Position numbers and translations under genes: made by a program. From positions 3,844,001 to 3,908,000 of the forward strand of contig NZ_CP041198.1 in the NCBI RefSeq assembly GCF_006517815.1: DNA of 64,000 nt. The letters are read 5' to 3'. Below, in pieces: positions 49,192 to 57,634 of the stretch (position 1 is the first letter of the stretch; each line of letters starts with the position of its first letter). This DNA is from Pseudarthrobacter sp. NIBRBAC000502770. GTDB lineage: Bacteria; Actinomycetota; Actinomycetes; Actinomycetales; Micrococcaceae. The notes beneath the pieces are model-generated. The model worked only from the letters and a program-made list of their open reading frames with translations, was not told where the DNA came from and searched no databases.

Positions 49192-49252
49192 GACGCTCAG
49201 CTCTCTGGTCAGGCAGGAAGCCGACAGAGAACACAGAAGAGAACCGCCAAAC

Positions 49253-49553
49253 ATGGCTACCGATTACGACGAAGTCCGCTCCGACGTCAACGCCTCCAGG
49301 ACAGTTCCCTGGAGGCGTTGAAGTCCGCCAGCGCCCCGGATGCCCGCAGCGTCGTCACCGAGCTCGATGAAGCGGACGCCCTGGACGAAGGGCTGGTCTC
49401 GGCGGGGAAATCGTCTCCGAGGAGCTCATCGTCCAGGTCATCCCGCAGGGTGCGGACGAGTTCACCTGCTCATCTTGTTTCCTGGTCCGGCACCGGTCCC
49501 AGCTGGCACGGCAAAGCGACGGCCAGTCGTACTGCATCGAGTGCGAGGGCTGA
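49253..49553 (+). pseudogene. DUF4193 gene with two frameshifts
   Basis: ATG at 49253 begins MATDYDEVRSDVNAS, as in actinobacterial DUF4193 proteins. The frame then shifts near 49298 to one reading DSSLEALKSASAPDARSVVTEL, and again near 49400 to one reading SEELIVQVIPQGADEFTCSS and CFLVRHRSQLARQSDGQSYCIECEG, ending at 49553. The C-terminal part keeps the two CxxC zinc pairs of the family. Read normally it stops after 22 codons. DUF4193 genes are normally intact single copies, so this looks like a decaying extra copy at the edge of the catabolic cluster. Confidence 0.7.
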
Positions 49554-49900
49554 GCCCCGCAGCCGACTGGCCGACAGCCGGCTCTGGACTCCCAGAATGA
49601 TGCACCTGATGCAATACGCAGCCATCACCTTTACATAAGGTCACTATCGGCTCTTGAGCTTTGATGAGAGTCAGCTGGGGCCGTCGGCCTTTTGTCCCAA
49701 CATGCGAAGAAGGTCAAGGGTGGTCATCCTCAGCTCCTCATAGGCGTGCTGGTAGAAGAGCGGCGTCAGGTGGTCGACAGGAGTGCTGTCGAGTTCTCGG
49801 ATCAGCTGCAGGACCTCGTCAATAACCTCCCGATCGTTCCGGGAATCTGGTTCAGGTTGCGGCTTCGATCCACAAACGCGAGGCGTCAGGGCACCCGCCC
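49554..49900. other. Gap without an intact gene between DUF4193 remnant and the RelA/SpoT protein
   Basis: This stretch holds only the protein-like minus-strand remnant described at 49671-49880. No promoter, repeat or RNA gene stands out in the remaining bases. Confidence 0.5.
49671..49880 (-). pseudogene. Helical ORF remnant without start codon
   Basis: The minus strand from about 49880 to the TGA at 49671 reads protein-like sequence (REVIDEVLQLIRELDSTPVD, HLTPLFYQHAYEELRMTTLD, LLRMLGQKADGPS), rich in Leu and Glu and predicted helical. The frame opens after a stop near 49925 and contains no ATG, GTG or TTG before this part. It begins inside the end of the RelA/SpoT gene. It may be the tail of a truncated gene or a former extension of that neighbour. 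Family not recognised. Confidence 0.35.
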
Positions 49901-51007
49901 CTACTTCTTCGTCATCCTGTACCGCTCAATCTGCCGCAACCGCCGCAGGAGGCTGTCGCGCCGCGGGTGCGGGACGGCGTCGGGCTCTTCCGCCGTGAGG
50001 TCGATGTGCTTGGTGCCGTACTGCCAGAGGAGGAGGTCGTCCAGGAGCCGGTCCGGGCCGGGGGAGTAGCGGTGGTCCAGGGCCCTGCGGACCTCCGTGA
50101 TCTGGTTGGCGCTGAGCAGCCCGGCCAGCTGCATGGTCTGGTTGAGCCCGTGCGCGGCGAGGAGCTCGGCCGCCCAGCCCCAGTCATCGTCCACCTTGCG
50201 GTCCACGTGCGGGAGCAGGGTCCGCCATACATCCCGGATACGGTTCGGCGTAAGCGGGGCCGCGCCCTCACCGTCCATGTCCCAGTAACCGCGGACCTCC
50301 TCGTAATTTTCGTGAAGGTCAGAGAAGGCGGTTTCAACGGTTTCCAGCATGGCGGCGGTGGCGGTGAACTGCCGGTCGAAGTGCGGCGTCCAGGCGCGGG
50401 GGTCCTCGGCCTTGAACCGGATATCGTGCTCAATCTCGCTCCACGCGTGCGCGAAGATGGTGCGGATCTGGCACTCGAAGAAGTAGCTGCCGTTGGGCTG
50501 CAGATCCGGGTTGAAGACCTGCTGGTACTCCTTGACGGCTTCATTCTGGATGGTGCGCAGTATCAGGTGCCGGCTGGAGTACCCGTAGGTTCCTGACTCG
50601 ATGGAACCGATGTCCTTTTCCCGGTCGCCGCGGCAGTCGAAAAGCTGCCGCTGGCGCTTGATGATGTTGGCCACCGCGGCATTCTCCGCCGGCAGCTTGG
50701 TGATCACCCGGATGCCCACCATGTCATTGAGTGTCCGGAAGGGGTCCGGAAACTTCAGGAGCCTCCGCCCGCCCGGTTCCAGCGGCTCCTCGGTGCGCGA
50801 GATCTTCTCCTTGAAGGACTCCACGGTCTTGGTGCGGCCGGTAACGAACAGCGGCGTGACCTCGCTGCCCTTCAGCATGTCCCGCAAAACCAGCAGGACA
50901 TCGCGGGTAACCAGCTTCAGGGCAGGCCGGACGCGCTCATAGATCTCCACGTTGTGCTGCACCGACTCACGCAGCGGTGCGTCCAGACTTTCCCAGTTAC
51001 TCGGCAT
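49901..51007 (-). CDS. RelA/SpoT-domain protein (small (p)ppGpp synthetase-like)
   Basis: A 368-aa protein. An N-terminal helical part is followed by a RelA/SpoT nucleotidyltransferase-like domain (about residues 60-215). It has VTGRTKTVESFKEKI, FPDPFRTLNDMVGIRVI with the conserved Asp, and SGTYGYSSRHLIL, while FECQIRTIFAHAWSEIEHDI is the hallmark strand-helix of the family. There is no HD hydrolase, TGS or ACT domain. The C-terminal 130 residues are helical and specific to this subgroup. It may make (p)ppGpp or a related signal, or act as a toxin-type pyrophosphotransferase; no antitoxin gene is recognisable beside it. Confidence 0.8.
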   Translation of the reverse strand: MPSNWESLDAPLRESVQHNVEIYERVRPALKLVTRDVLLVLRDMLKGSEVTPLFVTGRTKTVESFKEKISRTEEPLEPGGRRLLKFPDPFRTLNDMVGIRVITKLPAENAAVANIIKRQRQLFDCRGDREKDIGSIESGTYGYSSRHLILRTIQNEAVKEYQQVFNPDLQPNGSYFFECQIRTIFAHAWSEIEHDIRFKAEDPRAWTPHFDRQFTATAAMLETVETAFSDLHENYEEVRGYWDMDGEGAAPLTPNRIRDVWRTLLPHVDRKVDDDWGWAAELLAAHGLNQTMQLAGLLSANQITEVRRALDHRYSPGPDRLLDDLLLWQYGTKHIDLTAEEPDAVPHPRRDSLLRRLRQIERYRMTKK

Positions 51008-51333
51008 GGTCCCAGCTTACGGCCGGGGTATGACAGAACGACGGCGGCGCGGAGCCGGCTGGTCCCCGGGGGTGCCCCGCACGATGCCCCATCCGCCAGG
51101 ACTCCCGGCCGGGTGGGGCCGGGGACGAGAAAGGGGGACCCATGGGGAGCCCAAAGTGTTGACGCACGGCGCGTGCGGGGCCTAGATTCCTTCCCAATTG
51201 GGGGCAGTGGCCGGTTGAGCCACCGGTATCGGTCTGGTCGCCGCGAAGGCATACGACAATTCCCCTCCGGCGGCGTGAGCGTCGTAGCGGTGAGCAGGGC
51301 TCCCCGCCGCCCGCACTTTCCAGGACGGCAACC
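51008..51333. other. Intergenic region with a promoter for the aminopeptidase gene
   Basis: This 326-bp stretch between divergent genes has no convincing ORF. A promoter-like pair TTGACG (51158-51163) and CTAGAT/TAGATT (51181-51187) with 17-18 bases between points rightward, toward the M1 peptidase, leaving a leader of about 140 bases. Confidence 0.5.
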
Positions 51334-52817
51334 ATGACCAACCAGACGAGAACCCGCCGCCTCGGCGCGGCAGCAGTGGCACTTATGGCGGCCGGTGCGG
51401 CCGGGATCAACGCGGCGCAGGCATCACCCCAGGATGGCACGGCGCGGTACGGGCACGGTGCGGCGGGAAGCGGCGACCCCTACTTTCCTTACGCGGGCAA
51501 CGGCGGTTATGACGTCCTGCACTATGACCTGGACCTCCGCTACGCACCGCCGTCGGACCCTGCCGTGCTGGCCGGGAAGCTGGCAGGGGAGGCGACCATC
51601 ACCCTCCGCGCCACCCAGGACCTGAACAGCCTCAACTTCGACCTGCGGGGGCTCAACGTGACAGCCGTTGACGTGGACGGCAAGGATGTCAACCGCGGTT
51701 CCGGCCCTTCCGAATGGACACAGGTGCAGGATGATGCCAACCGCATCTGGGAGCTCACCGTGGGGCTCCGGACAAAACTGAAGGCAGGCCAGGAAGCCAC
51801 CATCACTGTCGACTACGGCGGAGCAACGGGACGGCCGGAAGACACCACGGGGGCTCTCTACGGTTGGGTGACCACAGCTGACGGGGCCATGGTGGTCAAC
51901 GAGCCCGACGGTGCGCCCACCTGGTTTCCTGTAAACGATGACCCCGAAGACAAAGCCACCTACTCCTTCCACATCACGGTCCCGGAAGGGAAAACCGCGG
52001 TGGCCAATGGCCTGTCCGAGGGCGAGCCCAAGACCAACGCCGGCTGGACAACGTGGACCTGGGAAGCAGCGGACCCAATGGCCAGCTACCTTGCAACGGC
52101 GAGCGTCGGTGACTACACGCTCACCTACGCCAAAGGGCCGCATGGCCTGCCGATCATCAATGCCGTTGATGACGGTGTGGCCGGAGCGGACCTGGCAAAA
52201 ACCACCGCAGCCCTCGCACTGCAGCCCCGGATGATCACGTTCCTGTCAGACCTGTTCGGACGGTACCCCTTTGAGGCTTTCGGCGCGATTGTGGACGATG
52301 ATTCCGTGGATTACGCCCTGGAGACCCAAACCCGGCCGGTCTATTCAGGGGCCGCGGACGAGGCCACGGTCGTCCACGAACTGGGACATCAGTGGTTCGG
52401 CAACGACGTCAGCCCGGCGGATTTGAAGGATATCTGGCTCAACGAGGGCTGGGCAACCTACATTGAGTGGCTGTGGGCTGAGCACACGGGCCAGGCGACC
52501 GTGGCACAGCAATTCACGGACACCGTGGCGGAACTGGACAGCAAGAACCTCTGGGGGATGAACATTGCCGACCCCGGCCGGGACAACCTCTTTGCGGCGG
52601 AGGTTTACAACCGTGGTGCCGCCGCCCTCCATGCCCTGCGGGCCAAGGTGGGGACAAGGCGTTCTTTGCCGGAGCCAGGGATTGGCTGGAACGCTACAGC
52701 AACTCCTCGGCAACAACCGCAGACTTTGAACAGGTGATGGAGGCGGCTTCCGGCCTGGAGCTTGACGCGTTCTTCAACGACTGGCTGCGGGAAGGGAACC
52801 GGCCGGCGATGCCGTAG
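51334..52817 (+). pseudogene. Secreted M1-family metallo-aminopeptidase, frameshifted near the C-terminus
   Basis: A signal peptide (LGAAAVALMAAGAAGINAAQA) is followed by the M1 N-terminal beta domain. The catalytic domain has the zinc motif VVHELGHQWFGND and the third ligand Glu in IWLNEGWATYIEW. The MEN-type loop reads DYALETQT. After LRAKVG at 52647-52652 the frame turns into a Pro/Arg tail ending at 52737. The alternative frame continues perfectly: GDKAFFAGARDWLERYSNSS, then DFEQVMEAASGLELDAFFND and WLREGNRPAMP, with TAG at 52817. One missing G in a run of four explains it. All catalytic residues precede the shift. Real mutation or read error cannot be told apart. Confidence 0.8.
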
Positions 52818-53847
52818 TGGAGCCGCGCACCACCAGCGAGGTCTCCAGCGTGACGCCGCCGTGCCCCAGCGACTTTCCCTCCATGAGGCTGCGCAGCTGC
52901 TCCCCGGCCTTCTGGCCCAGGGCGGTGGCCGGCAGGTGCACACTGGTCAGGCCCGGATTGCTGGTAGCCGAATAGGGCAGGTCGTCGAACCCGGCCACGG
53001 CCAGCTCCTCGGGGATCCGGATCCCCGCCACGCGCGCTTCCTGCAGTACCCCGTACGCGTGGGTGTCGGTGGCGCAGGCGACGGCGGTAACCCCCGCACG
53101 CTTCCAGTCCGGCCACGCTTCGGCGAACGCGCCCGCCCCCGCGCCGACGTCGATGGTGGTGCTGATAATGCGTTCCGGGCTGACGCTGATGCCGCGCGAG
53201 GCGGCCTCCTCCAGGAACGCCGCGCGCCGGACGGCGAACGTCTCGGTGCCGGTCACGCTGTCCACATAGGCAGCTTCCCTGTGACCGGCGTCGGCCAGGT
53301 GCCCCGCCAGCTGGCGTGCCCCGCTGGCCACATCCAGGTTCACGGAGGGTGCGTAGGACTCGAGGCCCGGCGCATCAAGCAGGACAAGGGGCGACGGCGA
53401 CGCTAGGTCTTCGAGGAACCCGGCGTTGGGTGCGTCCACCAGCAGCCCCGCCGGCCGCAGGGACATCAGCCGCCGGACATCGGCGGCCTCAGGAAACTCG
53501 CCGGCCTCGGTGACGGACAGCAGCAGCTGGTACTGCGGCCCCAGCGATTCGCGCACCCCGGCGATCACTTTGGCGAAGAACGGGTTGGAGATGTCCGGCG
53601 CCACCAGGATCACAATAGAGCTGACCCCCTTGGCCAGGGAACTGCCGATCCCGTCCACCACGTACCCCAGCTCCGCAATGGCCTCCCGCACCCGGGAAAT
53701 GTTGTCCTCGGCCACGCGGCCGGCCGTCTTGCCGTTGGCCACCAGCGACACCGTGGCCACCGAAACGCCGGCCCGCGCGGCGACCATCGCCGCCGTCACG
53801 CGCCGCGGCCGTGGCCGTTGCTGCTGCACCTGTTCCCCGGAATCCAT
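52774..53847 (-). CDS. LacI family regulator, probable repressor of the nucleoside operon
   Basis: A 357-aa LacI protein. The helix-turn-helix is VTAAMVAARAGVSVATVSLVANGKTAGR (about residues 17-44), followed by a hinge and a periplasmic-binding-like ligand domain (ILVAPDISNPFFAKVI onward, AVAGFDDLPYSATSNPGLTSV near the C-terminus). I begin at the ATG 53847; 53877 is an upstream alternative. It is divergent from the nucleoside hydrolase operon, whose promoter has two LacI-type operators, so it very likely represses that operon until ribose or a nucleoside binds. Its 3' end overlaps the aminopeptidase reading frame by 44 bases. Confidence 0.87.
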   Translation of the reverse strand: MDSGEQVQQQRPRPRRVTAAMVAARAGVSVATVSLVANGKTAGRVAEDNISRVREAIAELGYVVDGIGSSLAKGVSSIVILVAPDISNPFFAKVIAGVRESLGPQYQLLLSVTEAGEFPEAADVRRLMSLRPAGLLVDAPNAGFLEDLASPSPLVLLDAPGLESYAPSVNLDVASGARQLAGHLADAGHREAAYVDSVTGTETFAVRRAAFLEEAASRGISVSPERIISTTIDVGAGAGAFAEAWPDWKRAGVTAVACATDTHAYGVLQEARVAGIRIPEELAVAGFDDLPYSATSNPGLTSVHLPATALGQKAGEQLRSLMEGKSLGHGGVTLETSLVVRGSTTASPAGSLPAASR

Positions 53848-53938
53848 ACTTTGATCGTAGTAGGCGCGGCCGGGCACCGGTCACGCCTTAAAAGGCTGGG
53901 CGCGGTGGGAGTGCTGGCCTTCCATGCCCACCAAGGCA

Positions 53939-53954
53939 TTAAGCGTTTGACGTG
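53939..53954. promoter_or_regulatory. LacI-type operator O1
   Basis: TTAAGCGTTTGACGTG, 15/16 identical to O2 at 53975-53990 and in the same orientation. The AAGCGYTT core is the classical LacI/GalR-family site. Spacing of 36 bases to O2 would put two repressor dimers about three and a half helix turns apart. Confidence 0.65.
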
Positions 53955-53974
53955 GGGTAATGCCCGAGAGCACG

Positions 53975-53990
53975 TTAAGCGCTTGACGTG
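53975..53990. promoter_or_regulatory. LacI-type operator O2 overlapping the -35 box
   Basis: TTAAGCGCTTGACGTG with the palindromic core CGTTAAGCGCTTGACG (53973-53988). Its TTGACG (53983-53988) also serves as a -35 box for a promoter with CATGAT 18 bases on, so bound repressor would block RNA polymerase directly. Confidence 0.65.
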
Positions 53991-54074
53991 AACCGGGAAA
54001 CCCTGTCATGATCACTCCCGGAATACTCAAGACCCCTGCCCGCAAGGCAGGCCCCAATGACGTGGAGCACCATC

Positions 54075-55178
54075 GTGGAACCAAATCCCCAAGCGAGCCA
54101 GTACCGGACGGGTTCAACAGAACCCCGGAAGATCATCCTGGACTGCGATCCCGGCCACGATGACGCCGTGGCCCTGCTGCTGGCACACGGCAATCCCAAC
54201 ATCGAACTGCTGGCCGTCACCACGGTGGTAGGCAACCAGACCCTCGAAAAGGTCACCCGCAACGCCCTGGCCGTCGGCACCATCGCAGGCATCACCGGCG
54301 TCCCCTTCGCCGCCGGCTGCCCCCGCCCGCTGGTACGCAGCATCGAAACCGCACCGGACATTCACGGCGAATCCGGCATGGACGGCCCCGCCCTGCCGGA
54401 GTCCACCATCGAGCTGGACCCGCGCCACGCCGTCGACCTCATCATCGACACCGTCATGGCGCACGAACCCGGCACCGTCACCCTGGTCCCCACCGCCGGC
54501 CTGACCAACATCGCCATGGCTGCCCGCAAGGAACCGCGGATCGTGGAACGCGTCAAAGAGGTGGTCCTGATGGGCGGCGGCTACCACGTGGGCAACTGGA
54601 GCGCCGTGGCCGAGTTCAACATCATCATCGACCCCGAGGCCGCCCACATCGTCTTCAACGAAAAGTGGCCCGTGGTGATGGTGGGCCTGGACCTCACCCA
54701 CCAGGCGCTGGCAACCCCGGACGTCGTGGAAAAGATCGCCGCCATTGGCACCACCCCGGCAAGGTTCGTCACCGAGCTGATGGACTTCTTCGCGCACACC
54801 TACAAGGACGCGCAGGGCTTTGACTACCCGCCGGTCCACGATCCCTGCGCCGTCGCGTACGTGATCGACCCCAGCATCGTCAGCACCCGCAAGGTCCCCG
54901 TGAACATCGAACTTCAGGGCAGCCTCACGCTCGGCATGACCGTGGCGGACTTCCGCGCCCCGGCCCCCAATGACTGCCACACCAGCGTGGCCGTGGACCT
55001 GGACCACGCACGGTTCTGGGACCTCGTCACCGACGCGCTGGTCCGCATCGGCGAGCCCGGCGCCGATGCCAAGGCGGACGACGGCGGCAGGCACCAAGGC
55101 GCAGACCGCGCCCAAGGCAACGCGTCCGACGTCGTCCGTCCCGAAAGTGCCCAGCTCACCGCCGGAGGGGTCAAATAA
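54075..55178 (+). CDS. Inosine-uridine preferring nucleoside hydrolase family protein
   Basis: A 367-aa nucleoside hydrolase. The Ca-binding signature ILDCDPGHDDAVALLLA is near residues 22-38, with TTVVGNQTLEKVTRNAL, VVLMGGGYHVGNWSAVAEFNI and the second metal Asp in PPVHDPCAVAYV. It cleaves ribonucleosides to base plus ribose. The GTG at 54075 follows GGAG at spacing 7; an ATG at 54057 would add 6 residues. The C-terminal 40 residues are a hydrophilic tail beyond the usual fold. First of three genes with an MFS transporter and ribokinase, so nucleoside uptake, cleavage and ribose phosphorylation are joined. Confidence 0.9.
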   Translation: MEPNPQASQYRTGSTEPRKIILDCDPGHDDAVALLLAHGNPNIELLAVTTVVGNQTLEKVTRNALAVGTIAGITGVPFAAGCPRPLVRSIETAPDIHGESGMDGPALPESTIELDPRHAVDLIIDTVMAHEPGTVTLVPTAGLTNIAMAARKEPRIVERVKEVVLMGGGYHVGNWSAVAEFNIIIDPEAAHIVFNEKWPVVMVGLDLTHQALATPDVVEKIAAIGTTPARFVTELMDFFAHTYKDAQGFDYPPVHDPCAVAYVIDPSIVSTRKVPVNIELQGSLTLGMTVADFRAPAPNDCHTSVAVDLDHARFWDLVTDALVRIGEPGADAKADDGGRHQGADRAQGNASDVVRPESAQLTAGGVK

Positions 55179-56606
55179 ATGGCCGCCACCATGACTGAAT
55201 CCAGGACCGGACGCGGCAACATCGCCGCCCTCATGACCGCCCTGCTGGCCGCCTGCGTGGCGTTCCAGCTCAACGCCTCCATGCTCAGCCCCGCCCTGGT
55301 GACCATGGGCCAGGAACTCAAGGCGGACCAGGCCCTGATCGGGCTCTCCCAGACCTGGTTCTTCACCGCCGCCGCCCTGTTCTCCCTGTTCCTGCCGCGC
55401 CTGAGCGACATCATCGGCCGCAAGAAGGTCCTGGTGGGCATGATGCTGCTCATGGCCGTGGGCTCCGTCATCGCGGCGCTCGCCCCGGACATCACCTGGC
55501 TCTTCGTGGGCCGCATCATCCAGGGCGTCAGCGGCCCCACCGTCCCGCTCTGCCTCATCATGCTGCGCTCCGCCGTCAGCAACCCCCGCAAGTACGGCAC
55601 CCTCATGGGCCTGATCACCGCGGTCAACGGCGGCGTGGCCGGCGTGGACTCCTTCGTGGGCGGCTACTTCGCCGAGCACTTCGGCTTCCGCAGCATCTTC
55701 TGGCTGATGGTGGTCCTGGCCTTCGCGGCCACCGCCCTCATCGTGTTCCTCGCCAACGAGAGCAAGCCCGGCGCCGGCACCCGGATGGACTGGCTCGGCG
55801 TGTTCTTCATTGTGGTGGCCGTCGGCGCCCTGCTCACCGCGCTCAACGAAGCAGCCAAGCTCGTGGGCGGCTTCAACTCCGGAACGCTGCTGCTGAGCCT
55901 GGCGCTGGTGCTGGTGTCCGCCGCCGCCTTCTTCGCCTTCTGGCGCACCGAACAGCGCGCCGCCCAGCCCATGGTGGAAACGGTGCACCTGCGCCAGCGC
56001 GCCACCTGGGCACCGCTGCTCACCACCACCCTGACCATGACCGGCATCTTCGCCGTCATCAACGGCATCGTGCCCGCCTACGTCCAGGCCGCCAGCCCGG
56101 GTTTTGGTGTGGGCCCCACCGAAATGTCACTGATGATCCTCACCCCGTACGCCCTGCTGGGCTGGCTGGTGGGCCCGCTCAGCGGCAAGCTCGCCCCGGT
56201 CCTTGGCTACACCAGGGTGCTGCGGATCGGGCTGCTGGGCAGCATCGCCGCACTCGCCGTCATCGCCTTCCTGGGCCTGCACAGCCTGCCCATGATGATT
56301 GCCGGAACGGTCTTGCTGGGCATCATGTACGCCGGTACGGTCAACATCATGCTCAACGGACTCGGCGTTGTCCTCTCGCCCGCCGGCAACCCCGGCTTCC
56401 TCCCCGGCATGAACGCCGGCGCCTTCAACCTGGGCGCGGGCCTGAGCTTCCTCATCCTGCCCGCCGTGCTGGTGGCGACCTCCGCGCTCGGCGATGCGGC
56501 CACGTCGTACCTGACCGTCGTCGTGGTCGGCCTGGCCCTTACCATTGCCGCCTTCGCTGCTTCGCTGCTGATTCCCAAGCCGGTTGAGGCCGAGGTGGCC
56601 GCATGA
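55179..56606 (+). CDS. MFS transporter, probable nucleoside importer
   Basis: A 475-aa protein with about 14 helices. RLSDIIGRKKVLVGMMLLM is the loop 2-3 motif, FVGRIIQGVSGPTVPLCLIM is in helix 4, and helices continue to a short acidic tail. The layout is that of DHA2-type facilitators, usually exporters, but its place directly between nucleoside hydrolase (ATG adjoining the TAA) and ribokinase (ATGA overlap) points to import of nucleosides or ribose. If so it would be a non-classical nucleoside carrier. Confidence 0.82.
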   Translation: MAATMTESRTGRGNIAALMTALLAACVAFQLNASMLSPALVTMGQELKADQALIGLSQTWFFTAAALFSLFLPRLSDIIGRKKVLVGMMLLMAVGSVIAALAPDITWLFVGRIIQGVSGPTVPLCLIMLRSAVSNPRKYGTLMGLITAVNGGVAGVDSFVGGYFAEHFGFRSIFWLMVVLAFAATALIVFLANESKPGAGTRMDWLGVFFIVVAVGALLTALNEAAKLVGGFNSGTLLLSLALVLVSAAAFFAFWRTEQRAAQPMVETVHLRQRATWAPLLTTTLTMTGIFAVINGIVPAYVQAASPGFGVGPTEMSLMILTPYALLGWLVGPLSGKLAPVLGYTRVLRIGLLGSIAALAVIAFLGLHSLPMMIAGTVLLGIMYAGTVNIMLNGLGVVLSPAGNPGFLPGMNAGAFNLGAGLSFLILPAVLVATSALGDAATSYLTVVVVGLALTIAAFAASLLIPKPVEAEVAA

Positions 56607-57574
56607 CCAGCGCGGGCGTTGGGCACCCGGGCCGGATCGTCGTCGTCGGCTCCCTCAACGCCGACCTCACCATCTACTGCGAACGGCTCCCGCAGCCGGG
56701 CGAAACGGTCCAAGGCAACGGCTTCGCCGTGAACCCGGGCGGCAAGAGCGCCAACCAGGCCGTGGCAGCAGCCCGGCTGGGCGGCCATGTCAGCCTGGTA
56801 GGCGCCGTGGGGGAGGACGCCAACGGCAACATGCTCGAGGCCTCGGTGGCGGGGGCAGGCGTGGACGTCAGCCACGTGCGCAACTCCAGCGAGCCCACGG
56901 GTGTCGCCGTCATTGCCGTTGACGCCCGCGGCGAAAACAACATCATCATCTCCGCCGGCGCCAACGGCACCTTGTCCCCGGCGGACGTGGCCGGCGCCGC
57001 GGACGTCCTGGACGGTGCCGCCGTCGTCAGCCTCTGCCTGGAGGTGGCCATGCCCACCGTGCTGGCCGCAGCCCAGGCAGGGCACGACGCCGGCGCAACA
57101 GTTCTGCTGAATCTCTCGCCGTACGCGGACATTCCGGCGGAGCTGGCGGAACTGACAGACGTCCTGCTGGTCAACGCGCACGAGGCGGCGCTGTTCCTTG
57201 GCCCCGGCGCCTCCGTTCCGGGGGCGGACGCCCACGCGTCGCAATGGGATACGGTCCGGGAGCGGTTTGCCGGGCGCGGGATCCGGCAGGTCCTGGTGAC
57301 CCTCGGCGCGCACGGATCCGTGGTGCTGGATTCGGAGGCGGCTCCCGGCGCCCAGGTGACCTTCGTGGCGCCCACCCGCGTGGCCGCCGTGGACACCACC
57401 GGAGCCGGGGACGCCTTCACCGGAGCGGTGGCGGTGCGGCTGGCCGCGGGCGATGCGCTCGCCGATGCCGCAACTTTCGCCTCCGTGGCCGCCGCCCTGG
57501 CAACCACCCGGAAGGGGACGCAGGCGGCGTATCCGGAAGCGGCCGACGTCGAACGCCGCCTCGGTACCGCCTAA
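56603..57574 (+). CDS. rbsK: Ribokinase (PfkB family)
   Basis: A 323-aa PfkB kinase with ribokinase features: VVGSLNADLTIYCERLPQPGETVQGN near residues 12-37, NPGGKSANQAVAAARLGG near 44-61, and DTTGAGDAFTGAVAV near 262-276 with the catalytic Asp. It phosphorylates ribose released by the nucleoside hydrolase to ribose-5-phosphate. Start overlaps the transporter stop. Residues for the ribose site (Asn-Asp of NAD in LNADLT, and NPGGKSAN) are present. Confidence 0.88.
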   Translation: MTSAGVGHPGRIVVVGSLNADLTIYCERLPQPGETVQGNGFAVNPGGKSANQAVAAARLGGHVSLVGAVGEDANGNMLEASVAGAGVDVSHVRNSSEPTGVAVIAVDARGENNIIISAGANGTLSPADVAGAADVLDGAAVVSLCLEVAMPTVLAAAQAGHDAGATVLLNLSPYADIPAELAELTDVLLVNAHEAALFLGPGASVPGADAHASQWDTVRERFAGRGIRQVLVTLGAHGSVVLDSEAAPGAQVTFVAPTRVAAVDTTGAGDAFTGAVAVRLAAGDALADAATFASVAAALATTRKGTQAAYPEAADVERRLGTA

Positions 57575-57575
57575 A

Positions 57576-57616
57576 CCGGTCGTCTGCTGTCGTTTACGCG
57601 CCCCAAAAACGACCGG
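57576..57616. terminator. Inverted repeat between convergent rbsK and lacI genes
   Basis: CCGGTCGT at 57576-57583 is complementary to ACGACCGG at 57609-57616, with a 25-base loop. It lies between the ends of two convergent genes and may stop transcription from both. The long loop makes this a weak call. Confidence 0.35.
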
Positions 57617-57634
57617 GACGGAGCAATCGATGGG

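Noticed and set aside
54114..55988. 624-codon minus-strand frame opposite the nucleoside hydrolase and MFS genes
   Set aside because: Composition typical of antisense translation of GC-rich genes; no motif.
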